This document shows, one piece after another, positions 42,210-51,552 of a stretch of 64,000 nucleotides of DNA; the first letter of the stretch is position 1; every line of letters starts with the position of its first letter. This DNA comes from Pseudarthrobacter sp. NS4. GTDB taxonomy: Bacteria; Actinomycetota; Actinomycetes; Actinomycetales; Micrococcaceae. Under the pieces are notes generated by a model. That model did no database searches. It saw nothing but the letters and a program-made list of their open reading frames with translations, and had not been told where the DNA came from. The DNA lies in contig NZ_CP103288.1 of the NCBI RefSeq assembly GCF_024758005.1, forward strand, positions 1,054,001 through 1,118,000, written 5' to 3'. The position numbers were made by a program, and so were the translations under genes.

Positions 42210-44669
42210 GTGACCCAACTGCCGCAAGCACCCACCTCCGTTCCAACTGTTGCCCCAAAGCCGGACGACGCCATCTACACCCAAATCGCTACAGAACTGG
42301 GCGTCAAAGCCTGGCAGGTGAAGGCCGCGGTAGAGCTGCTCGACGGCGGGTCAACAGTCCCGTTCATCGCCAGGTACCGCAAGGAAGTCACCGGGACGCT
42401 GGATGACACCCAGCTCCGGGAGCTCGAAGACCGCCTGCGCTACCTCCGCGAACTTGCGGACCGACGTCGTGCTGTCCTGGAAGCGATAGAAGCGCAAGGC
42501 CAGCTGACGCCGGAGCTCAGGAAAGCGATCCTCGCTGCGGATACCAAGTCGCGTCTGGAGGACATCTACCTGCCCTTCAAGTCGAAGCGCCGTACCAAGG
42601 CGCAGATTGCCCGCGAGGCTGGCCTGGAACCGCTGGCCGAGGCCCTGCTCAAGCGGCCGGACCTCACCCCGGAGCGCGAAGCCGCTAAGTACCTGAACAC
42701 TGAACACGCCATCGCGGACGCAGCCACCGCGCTCGCAGGCGCCCGCGCCATCCTCGTGGAACGGGTGGCCCAGGACCCCGACCTCGCCGCCACCTTGCGC
42801 GAGCGGCTGTGGACGCAGGGCCGGATGGTGTCGCGCGTGAAGAAGGGGAAGGAAGCCGAGGGCCAGAAGTTCGCCGACTACTTCCAGTTCGCCCAGGCTC
42901 CCGCCGGAATGCCGTCCCACCGGGTGCTCGCGCTGCTGCGCGGAGAAAAGGACGGCGTCCTTGAGCTCGACCTCGCCGAAGCGGATCCCGCGGACGACGA
43001 CGCCCTCGCCGCCGCGCGCGCCCGCTACGAGTCAGCAGTGGCCCGGTGCCTCGGGGTTGCCGACCGCGGCCGTCCCGCCGATGCCTGGCTGATGCAGACT
43101 GCCCAGATAGCCTGGCGGTCCCGGGTCCTTGCCCGGCTGACGGCGGACCTCCGCGGGAGGATGTTCGCCGCAGCAGAGGATGAAGCGGTCCGTGTCTTCG
43201 CAGCCAACCTGCGTGACGTGCTGCTGGCCGCCCCCGCCGGAAACCGAGCCACGCTTGGCCTGGACCCGGGACTCCGCACGGGTGTGAAGGTGGCGGTGGT
43301 GGATGGCACCGGCAAGGTGGTGGCCACCGATACGGTGTACCCGCACGCCCCTGCGCGGAAGTGGGACGAAGCCCTGGCCACCCTGGTGCGGCTGGCGCGG
43401 CAGCACGCCGTCGAACTCGTGGCTATCGGCAACGGCACCGCCTCCCGGGAAACGGACAAGCTCGCCGCTGAGTTGATCAAGCGGCTGCCGGACGTGGACC
43501 GGAAGCCCCAGAAACTTGTGGTGTCCGAAGCCGGCGCGTCGGTATATTCTGCGTCCGCGCTCGCGGCCGCAGAGCTGCCGGGCATGGATGTCTCCCTGCG
43601 CGGGGCCGTGTCCATCGCCCGGCGGTTGCAGGACCCGCTCGCTGAACTGGTAAAGATCGACCCGAAGTCCATCGGGGTGGGCCAGTACCAGCACGACGTG
43701 ACGGCATCGAAACTGGACCGGAGCCTGGACGCTGTGGTGGAGGACTGCGTGAATGCCGTGGGCGTGGACGTCAACACTGCTTCACCCGCACTCCTCAGCC
43801 GGGTAGCCGGCGTCGGGCCCCTGTTGAGCGAAAACATCGTGGCCTACCGGAACTAGAACGGCCGGTTCGCCAAGCGTGCCGACCTCAAGAAGGTGCCGCG
43901 GCTGGGCGCCAAGGCGTTCGAGCAGTGCGCCGGCTTCCTGAGGATTACCGGGGGAGCGGAGCCATTGGACGCTTCCAGTGTGCACCCCGAGGCCTATTCG
44001 GTGGCGCGCAAGATTCTGGTCGCTGCCGGTTCGGCACCGGCCTCGTCCCTGGATCCCCGGGACTTTGTGGACGATACATTCGGCCTGCCCACCGTTACGG
44101 ACATCCTGGCCGAGCTGGACAAGCCGGGCCGGGATCCGCGCCCTGCCTTCGCCGCTGCGACGTTCTCTGAGGGCATCGAGAAGATCTCCGACCTGAAGCC
44201 CGGAATGGTGCTTGAGGGGACCGTGACTAACGTCGCGGCTTTCGGCGCATTCGTGGACGTGGGCGTCCACCAGGATGGCCTGGTCCACGTCTCGGCCCTG
44301 GCGAACCGCTTTGTGTCCGATCCCCGCGAGGTGGTGAAGTCCGGCCAGGTGGTCCGCGTGAAGGTTCTGGAGGCGGACCCGGACCGTAAGAGAATTTCCC
44401 TTACATTGAGGCTCGACGACGAACCCTCCGCTGGCGGGGCGGCTCCCGGCCGGCCCGGCGGCAGGAACCAGAACCAAAGCGGCGGAAAGGACCAGAACTC
44501 CGGGCGTGGGGGTAACCAGTCTGCTGAGCGCGGCGGGCGGCAGGATCCGCAGCGGTCCGGAGGACAGAAGCCCTCGAGCGCGGCAGGAGGCCGCGGCTCA
44601 TCCCCGAAGCCCGCACCCGTGAACACGGCCATGGCCGAGGCGCTGCGTAAAGCCGGCCTGGGTAAATAG
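42210..44669 (+). pseudogene. tex: Tex-like RNA-binding transcription accessory protein, interrupted by an in-frame amber codon
   Basis: The start is GTG 42210; a full reading gives 819 residues, the normal Tex size. Domains in order: N-terminal helices with VPFIARYRKEVTGTLDD, the YqgF-like core ATLGLDPGLRTGVKVAVVDG and VVSEAGASVYSASALAA, a helix-hairpin-helix region, and an S1 domain near the end ([21 protein letters not shown]). At 43854-43856 TAG follows AYRN, and the frame continues without shift as [21 protein letters not shown]; intact Tex has Glu here, so GAG-to-TAG is the simplest explanation. The stop removes part of the HhH and the S1 domain. A low-complexity Gly/Gln/Asn tail ends the protein. 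Confidence 0.85.
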
Positions 44670-44732
44670 CCGGTTCCGGCTTGCTGGCGGTCTTTACCGG
44701 ATGGGCGGGGCCCGGCGGTCAGGGCGGCCAGG

Positions 44733-45530
44733 TCAGGTCAGCGAAAGCACGAAGGCCAGGACGAAGCCTGCTGCAGTGCTGAGCGCGACGGCGGGGCCAC
44801 CGTGCTCGTAGGCTTCGGGCATCAGGGTGTCGGCCAGGGAAGCGATGACAGCACCGGCAGCGAAAGCCAAGGGTATTGAAATGGCTTCCGGGTCCGTCCC
44901 GGACAGCGGTCCTGCACCGACAACTACAGCTATAACCAGTAGGGCAGCGCATCCCAGCCACAGTCCGATGATGCTTCCCGTGGACCGTCCTTGGCTGCGC
45001 ATGGAGGCTGACCCCACCAGCGCTTCGGGAAAGTTGGAGACAAAGATCGCCGCGAGAAGCGCAAGGCCACCGGTACCTTCGCCCAGCGAGATTCCCAGGG
45101 CAACGTTCTCCGGCACGCCGTCCAGGGTGACTGCGGCCAGCAGTGCCAGCCCGGCCGCACCGCGTGTTGAGGCAGACGTGGCACGTTTATCCTCGGCCGC
45201 AGCATCCGTATCGAGTTTGGCACTGCCTTGGAATTCGTCAGCAGGTGTGGCCTGCTCCTGCTCTCCTGCTTGTGCCCACCGGTCCAGCAGTGCGCTCAGG
45301 ACCGTGAACACCACAGCACCGCCCATGAGGCCGATGGCTGCGCGGATGATCCCGCCGTGTTCATACGCGTCTTCGAACAGTTCGAAGGCGAGTGCTGTGA
45401 TCAGCGCCCCAGCGGCAAAGGCCAGCAGCATGGCAAGGAGCCGTTTAGGCAGTTCAAAACGAACGCCGATGAAGGCACCCAGGACCAACGCGCTGGATGC
45501 TATGACGCCAAACCACAGCGACATCATCAT
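44733..45530 (-). CDS. ZIP-family metal transporter (ZupT-like)
   Basis: About 265 residues from ATG 45530 (ATG 45527 or 45524 also possible). Eight hydrophobic spans are visible with a central variable loop (about residues 95-130, Glu/Asp/Ala-rich). The transport path motifs are VTLDGVPENVALGISLGEG in span 4 and SNFPEALVGSASMRSQG in span 5, corresponding to the H-x-x-P-E-G and N-x-P-E metal sites of ZIP proteins, with Asp replacing the usual His. ZIPs import zinc, iron or manganese. The repeated AFAAGALITAL and AFAAGAVIASL segments show the internal duplication typical of the family. Confidence 0.8.
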   Translation of the reverse strand: MMMSLWFGVIASSALVLGAFIGVRFELPKRLLAMLLAFAAGALITALAFELFEDAYEHGGIIRAAIGLMGGAVVFTVLSALLDRWAQAGEQEQATPADEFQGSAKLDTDAAAEDKRATSASTRGAAGLALLAAVTLDGVPENVALGISLGEGTGGLALLAAIFVSNFPEALVGSASMRSQGRSTGSIIGLWLGCAALLVIAVVVGAGPLSGTDPEAISIPLAFAAGAVIASLADTLMPEAYEHGGPAVALSTAAGFVLAFVLSLT

Positions 45531-45631
45531 CCCGCAAGTATAGGAGTATGGCGTTGACGTGGGAATATGCAATTGGAGCTGCAGGAAGCTCCGACTTTCG
45601 GTGAGTGGTGGCTTTCTGCAAAGGTGGGTGC

Positions 45632-45952
45632 ATGACTTATTTCCTGGAGTACACGATTCCTGCAGCGTCCCCTGATGCCGAGTTTGAGTTTCCCCATGAT
45701 GAGATCAACTCCGGGACCACGATTCCGTTGTCGGAAACCGACGCGGAGGTTGTACATGCCCCGGAACTTCCTGCCAGGACCGGGATCATCGGGGCCACCG
45801 TACCGGAAGCAAAGCTCGAAGCCGAACAGCTGATCACTCATAGCCGTGCGTCCGAGGCGTCACTCTACTTTGACCCGTCCAACTCCCTCCAGGCCGGCGT
45901 GGGCACGCTTGTCGCCACGTTCAGCGAAGGTCGTGGCTGGCAGGACGCCTAA
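45632..45952 (+). CDS. Small acidic hypothetical protein
   Basis: ATG 45632 follows AAGGTGG by seven bases; the product is 106 residues, acidic and without membrane segments. Repeated short strands suggest a beta-rich fold (MTYFLEYTIP, EFPHDEINSG, FDPSNSLQAG). I do not recognise a family. It overlaps the convergent DUF2071 gene by four bases. Confidence 0.5.
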   Translation: MTYFLEYTIPAASPDAEFEFPHDEINSGTTIPLSETDAEVVHAPELPARTGIIGATVPEAKLEAEQLITHSRASEASLYFDPSNSLQAGVGTLVATFSEGRGWQDA

Positions 45953-46722
45953 GTACCAGGCAGCTGGCCGCGGTCTATCACTACCCGCGGACGGCCGAAT
46001 TGTGTCCGCACGCCTGGTGAATACAGGACCGATTCCGGCGGGCCGCTCACACTGATTCCCGCCGATTTCACCAGATCATCTTGAAAGTCGTGAAGTTCTG
46101 CGGCGTACAGCGGCCACGGTTTGTGGGTATTTGGTATATAGAATGTCCGCCCCCCGATATTGCCGTGCATGCCGAACCTCGCCGTCACGTGGATGGACAG
46201 TGCGTCCTGTGCCGGGGCGTTAAGCCGGGGAACCACGCTGAACCTGCTGCTGGCTCCACGCCTGTAGCGGCTGACGGCATAGCCCGTGGAGGGGGCCTGC
46301 GGGTCCGCGGACTGGAGCTGCCGGTAGTGAATTCGTGACCAGACGTAGGGTACTTGTGCTGCCCGCGCCGCGAGGACCACAGGCAGCCGGTTCGCATCCA
46401 GACTCAGGAAGACTACCCCCCTGGTTCCATCGGGTTCCCGCGAGTAGAGCCGCACGTTGACCTCGTTGAAGCTGCCCAGGTACGGAATCCCGGGGCCGCG
46501 TCCGATTCCGGCGTTCTTCATTCGGAATCCGACCAGGCCCACCCACGACGTACCGTCGAAGTTGTCCGGCTGCACGCCTTGCGGCATGAAGCGGGCAGCC
46601 ACGGGTTCCGGTATCCGCCAATGCAGGAAGATTGCGTCGGTCCAGCGCTGGTCAGACATGGTGGGCGAGGGAAGCTCTGGAGGGGCCGGCCATAGGGCTG
46701 CTGCATTCAGATGCTTAACCAT
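45949..46722 (-). CDS. DUF2071 (YqjF-type) family protein
   Basis: A 257-residue protein with DUF2071 marks: LHWRIPEPVAARFMPQGVQPD near the start, DGTSWVGLVGFRM, YLGSFNEVNVRLYSREPDGT and GVVFLSLDANR, plus RYRRGASSRFSV. These acetoacetate-decarboxylase-like barrel proteins lack known activity. It is convergent with a small acidic gene. Start at 46722 is the first ATG; a second at 46659 (MSDQRW) fits the family's usual N-terminus better. Confidence 0.8.
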   Translation of the reverse strand: MVKHLNAAALWPAPPELPSPTMSDQRWTDAIFLHWRIPEPVAARFMPQGVQPDNFDGTSWVGLVGFRMKNAGIGRGPGIPYLGSFNEVNVRLYSREPDGTRGVVFLSLDANRLPVVLAARAAQVPYVWSRIHYRQLQSADPQAPSTGYAVSRYRRGASSRFSVVPRLNAPAQDALSIHVTARFGMHGNIGGRTFYIPNTHKPWPLYAAELHDFQDDLVKSAGISVSGPPESVLYSPGVRTQFGRPRVVIDRGQLPGT

Positions 46723-46762
46723 GGGCAGGGCCCCTCCTTCGCGTCGTGACCGTCCGGAACAG

Positions 46763-47542
46763 CTAGTTCAGCGCGCGGGTGCCTTCAGGAAGGGTGCCGC
46801 CGGAAAGCAGGCTCGCCGCCGTATCTGCCAGTGCTGTCAGGGCCACCCGCTGGGTCCAGGGACCGTAGGAGATGCGGGCGACACCCAACTCCTGCAGTTT
46901 TGCGGGAGGCAGGGATCCGGGGACATTGATCACGGAAACCTTGTTCCAGCCGATGCCGTCCACGAGGGCAACCACAGTTGGTTCATTGAGGAGTCCCGGC
47001 ACAAAGACGGTAGTGGCGCCAACATCAAGGAAAGCCTTTCCGCGCTCGATGGCATCGGCCAGGACGTGGCCGGGCTCGCGGTCTTTGCCCTTCAGGAAAG
47101 CGTCGGTCCGTGCGTTCAGGACAAAGTCGATACCCTCTGCCGCTCCAGCTTTGGCTACGGCGGCCATCTGTTCCACTGCCTCAGCCAGGGGCCGCATCTG
47201 ATCCTCGATGTTGGCCCCGACGATGCCCACGCCGATGGCCCGGCGCGTGGTCTCAGCCGGATTGCCGTAGCCGGACTCAAGGTCGGCGCTGACAGGGAGG
47301 TGGGTGGCAGCGGCGATGCGTCCCACAGCCTGGATCATCTCCTCGACAGGGATGTTCTCGCCATCCTGGTATCCCAATGACGCGGCAATGGAGTGGCTCG
47401 CCGTGGCCAAAGCCGTAGTTCCCGGCACATCCGTGATGACCTTCGCCGTGATGGCATCCCAGACATTCACTACCTGGAGGATCTCGGGCAATTGGTGGAG
47501 GCGAAGCAGCTCTGAGGCTTTGGCAGCCGTGGATTCAGTCAT
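46763..47542 (-). CDS. Isocitrate lyase / PEP mutase superfamily protein
   Basis: A 259-residue TIM barrel with superfamily signatures: NVWDAITAKV at strand 1, VSADLESGYG (Mg-binding Asp and Glu), VGANIEDQMRP (second acidic motif) and VLNARTDAFL. It lacks the KKCGH catalytic loop of isocitrate lyase and the phosphonate-specific residues, so it belongs to the small-protein group that contains oxaloacetate decarboxylase and methylisocitrate lyase-like enzymes. Reaction unknown; probably C-C or C-P bond cleavage of a 2-oxo or 2-hydroxy acid. It is not linked to the neighbours in an obvious way. Confidence 0.8.
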   Translation of the reverse strand: MTESTAAKASELLRLHQLPEILQVVNVWDAITAKVITDVPGTTALATASHSIAASLGYQDGENIPVEEMIQAVGRIAAATHLPVSADLESGYGNPAETTRRAIGVGIVGANIEDQMRPLAEAVEQMAAVAKAGAAEGIDFVLNARTDAFLKGKDREPGHVLADAIERGKAFLDVGATTVFVPGLLNEPTVVALVDGIGWNKVSVINVPGSLPPAKLQELGVARISYGPWTQRVALTALADTAASLLSGGTLPEGTRALN

Positions 47543-47668
47543 GGGTGAAGCCTAATAGACGCAGGTATTCGACCCAACGAAATCCAGAGGAGCGAGGAGA
47601 GTCTCTCAGGGGAGATGCCTGCCATCGCCCGGAGACGCGTAGCGGAAAAGACCGCAACAGGAACCCGT

Positions 47669-48707
47669 TCATTCCCTGGGGTGGGGTGGTGGTGGGGGTT
47701 TGAAGTAGTGGTTTTGTTGGGGTTTTTGGGTGGGGTCGATGTGGGGTGGCGGGATGAAGGTTGGGGTGCCGTGGGTGGTGGTGATGGTCCATTGTTCTTT
47801 GTGGATGAGGTGGTGGTGGTGTGTGCATAGGAGTGTGCCGTTGTTTGTGGTGGTGTGTCCGCCGTGTGACCAGTAGGTGATGTGGTGGGCTTCGCACCAG
47901 GGTGCCGGGATGGTGCAGTTGGGGAAGGTGCAGCCTTGGTCGCGGGCGGTGATGGCGAGGCGTTGGGCGGGGGTGAAGAGGCGGGTTTTGCGGCCGAGGT
48001 CCAGAATTTCGCCGTGGGTTCCGAGGAGGGCGGGGATGATGTCGGCGTCGCAGGCGATTTTGCGGAGGGTGACGGCAGCGACGGGGCCGGTGAACACGAA
48101 CGCCCCGGTCCCGGCCCCTGTGCCTGTGGGGGTTCGTGTGCCTGTGCCTGTGTCTGTGTTTGTCCCGGCGCCGGCGCCGGCGCCGTTGCCGGGGTCGGGG
48201 AGGTGGGGGAGGAGGTCCTGGTAGTTGATGGTGGCGATGATCTGGGGCCGGTTGCCGCCGGTGGTGGGGAGCAGGTTGGTGGTGAGGGCTGCTTTGACGG
48301 CGGAGACGATCCCGTCGAGTTGTTGCTGCGGGCGGGTCCGCCGCTCCAGGTCCACGTCCCGCTCCTGGCCCACGTCCCGGCCCAAGTCCGGAGCCTGGGT
48401 TGTGCTGGTGGTGCTGGCACTGGTGTTGGGGGTGGTGGTGCGGGGGTTGGTGGCGGTGTTCATGACGGTGAGGAGGTGTTCGTATTGGTCGGTGGTGGCG
48501 AAGATTTCCAGGTGGTGCAGGCCGTGGCGGGGTTTGCGGATGAACGCGCCCTGGGTGTGGCGGAGGGCTTCTTCGGTGGGTTCGGTGCCGTCGGCGTCGA
48601 TGGTGTCGGTCCAGCGTTGGGCCAGGCGGGTGAGGAAGTCGGGGTCGGCGGCAGCTGCGGTGGTGGTGAGGTGGTGTTCGATCCGGTCCAGGGTTTTGGG
48701 GTTAACC
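47669..48707 (-). pseudogene. DUF222-HNH endonuclease gene, C-terminal half (split by an IS3 element)
   Basis: This segment carries the C-terminal part of a DUF222 protein, ending with the HNH motif: QGCTFPNCTIPAPWCEAHH, then ITYWSHGGHTTTNNGTLLC and HHHHLIHKEQW, in which the two Cys pairs and HH/N/H form the nuclease site. Such genes are abundant in Arthrobacter and often neutral. A linker rich in Gly/Thr dipeptides is encoded at 48110-48186 by a stretch of gtgtgcctgt-type repeats and gcgccg units. The N-terminal half lies beyond the IS (49985-50954), same strand. Removal of the element and one duplicated taacc restores one reading frame. Confidence 0.82.
48703..48707. repeat. Target duplication left of the IS3-family element (taacc)
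   Basis: The bases taacc flank the element here and again at 49985-49989. Five-base duplications occur in IS3-type elements. The ancestral site would be the palindrome ggggttaacccc. Confidence 0.6.
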
Positions 48708-48764
48708 TCTGTTGGTGGACACCTGAAGTAGCGGGATCCTGGGATTCTGCGGGAAGGTGTTCTT

Positions 48765-49076
48765 GTGAGCACGACACGACGTAAATTCACTCCGGAGTAT
48801 CGGCGGGAGGCTGCGCGCCTTGTCATCGATACGGGCAGACCGGTCGCGCCGGTGGCCCGGGAGTTGGGCCTGGGTGAGCAGTTGCTGGGCCGGTGGGTTG
48901 CCCAGGAACGGGCCCGGTTGGCGGCTCCTGAGGAGTTCGCGGCGGCTGAGACGGAGAAGTCTGAGCTGGAGCGTTTGCGCCGGGAAAACGCGCAGTTGCG
49001 GATGGATAACGAGTTCCTGGGAAAAGCCGCAGCCTTCTTCGCCTCCAAGCAGCAGAATCGGAATGCTTCGAGCTGA
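48765..49076 (+). CDS. IS3-family transposase OrfA
   Basis: A 103-residue protein with the IS3 OrfA helix-turn-helix (KFTPEYRREAARLVIDTGR, then VARELGLGEQLLGRWVAQER) and a leucine-zipper-like coiled coil (ELERLRRENAQLRMDNEFL) used for oligomerisation. Its stop overlaps the OrfB start by one base (TGATG). OrfA binds the IS ends and normally combines with OrfB as a fusion by frameshifting. Confidence 0.88.
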   Translation: MSTTRRKFTPEYRREAARLVIDTGRPVAPVARELGLGEQLLGRWVAQERARLAAPEEFAAAETEKSELERLRRENAQLRMDNEFLGKAAAFFASKQQNRNASS

Positions 49077-49962
49077 TGGAGGCCGAGAAGGCTAATTACC
49101 CGGTCCAGCGGATGGCCAGGCTTTTGCGGGTGTCCCGCTCCGGGTTCTACGCCTGGCGCCGGCGCCGTGAGTCAGAGTCACCGGCGAGGATGCAGAGCGG
49201 GCGGAGTTTGACGCCATGGTACGGAGGGCTCACGCCGAATCGTACGGGACCTATGGGGCGCCGCGGGTGCAGGCCGCGTTGGCCAGGAACGGGACCGGCG
49301 TTGACCGGAAGAGTGTGGCCGCCTCTATGCGCCGGCAGGGTCTGGAAGGGATCTCGCCGCGGCGGTTCCGGCCGGTAGCGCCGATCGGTGACGCGCGGGT
49401 GCATTCGATCCCGGATCTGGTGGCCAGGAAGTGGGATACCGGGGCCTTGGATACGGTGTGGATCTCGGACATCACCTACCTGCGCACCGGTGAAGGCTGG
49501 GTGTACTTGTGTGCTGTCAGGGATGCCTGTTCCCGGCGCGTGATCGGATGGGCAATGGACTCGGTCCAAACCACCAGCCTGGTGGAGCGGGCGCTGCGGA
49601 TGGCCTACATCCTGCGCGGTGGCGGCCCGGCCGGGGTCGTGTTCCATGCCGACCGGGGCACTCAGTACACCTCGTCCCAGCTCAACGCCGTCTGCTCCGG
49701 ACTGGGCATCAGGCAGTCCGTCGGGCGGACAGGCGTGTGCTGGGACAACGCGATGCAGGAATCGTTCTGGTCCACCCTGAAGACCGAGTTCTACGACCGG
49801 CGCCGGTGGGCAACCAGGCAGGACGCGATCCGGGAAACCGGACGCTGGATCGAGGAGTTCTACAACCGCTCACGGCTCCACTCAGCCCTGGGCTACACCA
49901 CGCCAGTGGAACACGAACAGTTCCTCACCAGCAATAAACCTCAGCCGGCACAAGCCGCCTGA
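49076..49962 (+). pseudogene. IS3-family transposase OrfB with a frameshift
   Basis: The first frame (49076-49195) reads MEAEKANYPVQRMARLLRVS through AWRRRRESESP, a normal OrfB start; the rest follows in another frame from about 49186 (EDAERAEFDAMVRRAHAESYG) to the end. The catalytic DDE domain is otherwise complete: VWISDITYLRTGEG, VVFHADRGTQYTSSQ, and VCWDNAMQESFWSTLKTEF with the final Glu. The break lies near 49180 beside the tandem gagtca repeat, so slippage is a likely cause. Unless ribosomes shift there, no full OrfB is made. Confidence 0.75.
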
Positions 49963-49984
49963 TCAACTGTCCACGATTTGCGGG

Positions 49985-50954
49985 TAACCCCAGTTTCGGT
50001 GCTGGTGTGGTGCTTTAGCCGGTCCAGGGTGGCGGTGATGATGGTCGCGGCGTGCGAGGAGACCACCGGTCCGGCCGGCAGGTCTGGTTCTGTGGAGGTG
50101 AATTCCGGCTCTCTGGGGTTGGTGGGGGTCAGGGCGGCGGCCAGGTGCTCGTGTGCCGGTGGGGTGGGTTCGCCGGCGAGGGTGGTGCCGGGCAGTGTCT
50201 GGTGGGCCAGGGTGAGGCGGCGGCGGGCTTCCCGGATGGGGATCCGGAGCCGGAGCCGGAGGAACTCGGCGGTGTTCCTGCACCCGTCATCGGCCGGGGA
50301 TGTCACTGGGCTGCCCAGCTCCGCGCGTGTGGGCTGAGCGGTGGGTGCGGGCCAGTTGGCGTCTGTTTCGTTCAGGGTCTCGACACCGTTGGCGTCCCAG
50401 CCGGTCACCCACCCCCGGCCGGTACTGCCCGGTCGACCCGTCCTGCCCTGGCCGGTGCGGGAGGCCGCAGCGGCGGTAATTGCTTGGGTGCGGGTCCGGT
50501 CTACGGTGGAGGCGGCGATCAGCTGCAGGTACTCCACGGTACGGGACAGGGTTTCGACCTGCCCGGCGAAATCCGCCGCCTGAACGTAGTCAGCCGATGC
50601 CAACGCATCCCCGGCAGCAACAGCAGCGGCCGCCAGTTGGTTTCCGAATGCGGCCAAGTCAGGCCGTTCCCCACGGGCACCAATGGCTGTTGATCTTTCA
50701 GCCGCGGCGGTGCCTGCCACCGGTGGGGGCACAGCGACAGCGGGTGAGGTCGCGGGTTCAGCCGCGGCAGCGGCTCCGCCACAGGGCTCGGATTCGCGGG
50801 CAGTGACGTTGGCCGGGACGGCGTGAAGGCGACTGGACTGCCTAAGCCGTGCGCCGGCGTCGTGTGCGCCGTGTATGCGATCACCACGAAGGGCGCGGGG
50901 AAGCGCAGCGGCGGACCCGCCGAACTCCACAAGCTGATCCCCAATGGCTTCCAT
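49985..50954 (-). pseudogene. DUF222-HNH endonuclease gene, N-terminal half (split by an IS3 element)
   Basis: Starting at ATG 50954, this part encodes the DUF222 N-terminal region, with an Ala/Pro-rich stretch, DYVQAADFAGQVETLSRTVEYLQLIAAS, REARRRLTLAHQTLPGTTLAG and the TATLDRLKHHTSTETGV end. It runs into IS sequence at 49985, where a short chimeric tail is read. It continues after the IS as PKTLDRIEHHL in the 47669-48707 half. The intact protein would be about 660 residues, long but typical of the DUF222 group. Confidence 0.8.
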
Positions 50955-50993
50955 AGGACAACTCTGCCAAAGACCACCGACAAAACATCCTGC

Positions 50994-51053
50994 TCATATT
51001 CCTATGTGGAAAACCAGATCAAGTCATATTCCTATGTGGAAAACCCGATAAAG
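50994..51053. repeat. Tandem 30-bp repeat (two copies) upstream of the DUF222 gene
   Basis: The segment tcatattcctatgtggaaaa and ten further bases occur twice in a row (50994-51023 and 51024-51053) with about two differences. It is AT-richer than its surroundings and lies upstream of the minus-strand DUF222 gene, between it and the DUF1622 gene end. Confidence 0.75.
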
Positions 51054-51058
51054 CGCGA

Positions 51059-51454
51059 TTATCCCGCCGCTGCTTTAGCAGGATTGCCGGATTTGCTGGG
51101 CTCCTTTTGCCACGGCCACCGCCCGGTAATTTCAAGCTCGAGCGAGAAGCTGAGGAACGTCCGGATCAGCACGATGATCGCCAGGACCCCCACACTTTCG
51201 AAGGTGGGCGTGATGGCGACGGTTTTGATGATGTCGGCGGCCACCAGCAGTTCGAGCCCCAGCAGGATCGACCTGCCCAACAGTTGCCGGTACAAGCGGT
51301 AGAAGCTCAGCTCCTCGTTGCCGGCGCGAAGCTTCTTCGGCCGGTACCCACGGAGCGCCAAAGGGATGGAAACCAAGGCGCCGATCACCATGACGGCGAC
51401 GCCGGCAAAATCGACCAACTCCCCAACGGTCTCTATGATGTGCCGAAAATCCAT
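51059..51454 (-). CDS. DUF1622 membrane protein
   Basis: From ATG 51454 (AGGAAG upstream) the product is 131 residues, with three hydrophobic spans and DUF1622 traits: VGELVDFAGVAVMVIGALVS, LLLGLELLVAADIIKT and ILIRTFLSFSLELEITG, followed by a charged C-terminus. These small membrane proteins are widespread but have no assigned function. An upstream ATG at 51469 has no ribosome site. Confidence 0.82.
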   Translation of the reverse strand: MDFRHIIETVGELVDFAGVAVMVIGALVSIPLALRGYRPKKLRAGNEELSFYRLYRQLLGRSILLGLELLVAADIIKTVAITPTFESVGVLAIIVLIRTFLSFSLELEITGRWPWQKEPSKSGNPAKAAAG

Positions 51455-51552
51455 GGCTTCCTGCCTCACTCTGCGCCAAATCCCTGACTCGAATCCGGAC
51501 CCGAATACCTAAGCAGCCAGCCTAGACGCAGATACGGCCCGGCCGACGTTGG

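Larger units (their letters stand above)
48708..49984 (+). mobile_element. IS3-family insertion sequence (about 1,277 bp), transposase damaged
   Basis: The ends share gtggaca with further matches (left tgttggtggacacctga, right complement caaatcgtggacagttga), an imperfect inverted repeat; its offset from the duplicated taacc differs by three bases between the two ends, so exact boundaries are uncertain by a few bases. Inside are orfA (48765-49076) and orfB (49076-49962). It splits a DUF222-HNH gene of the opposite strand. A frame change inside orfB suggests this copy cannot move unaided. Confidence 0.85.

Noticed and set aside
47669..49048. Continuous minus frame joining the HNH half with IS sequence
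   Set aside because: The N-terminal part of this frame is antisense to orfA of the IS; true DUF222 sequence starts only at 48707.
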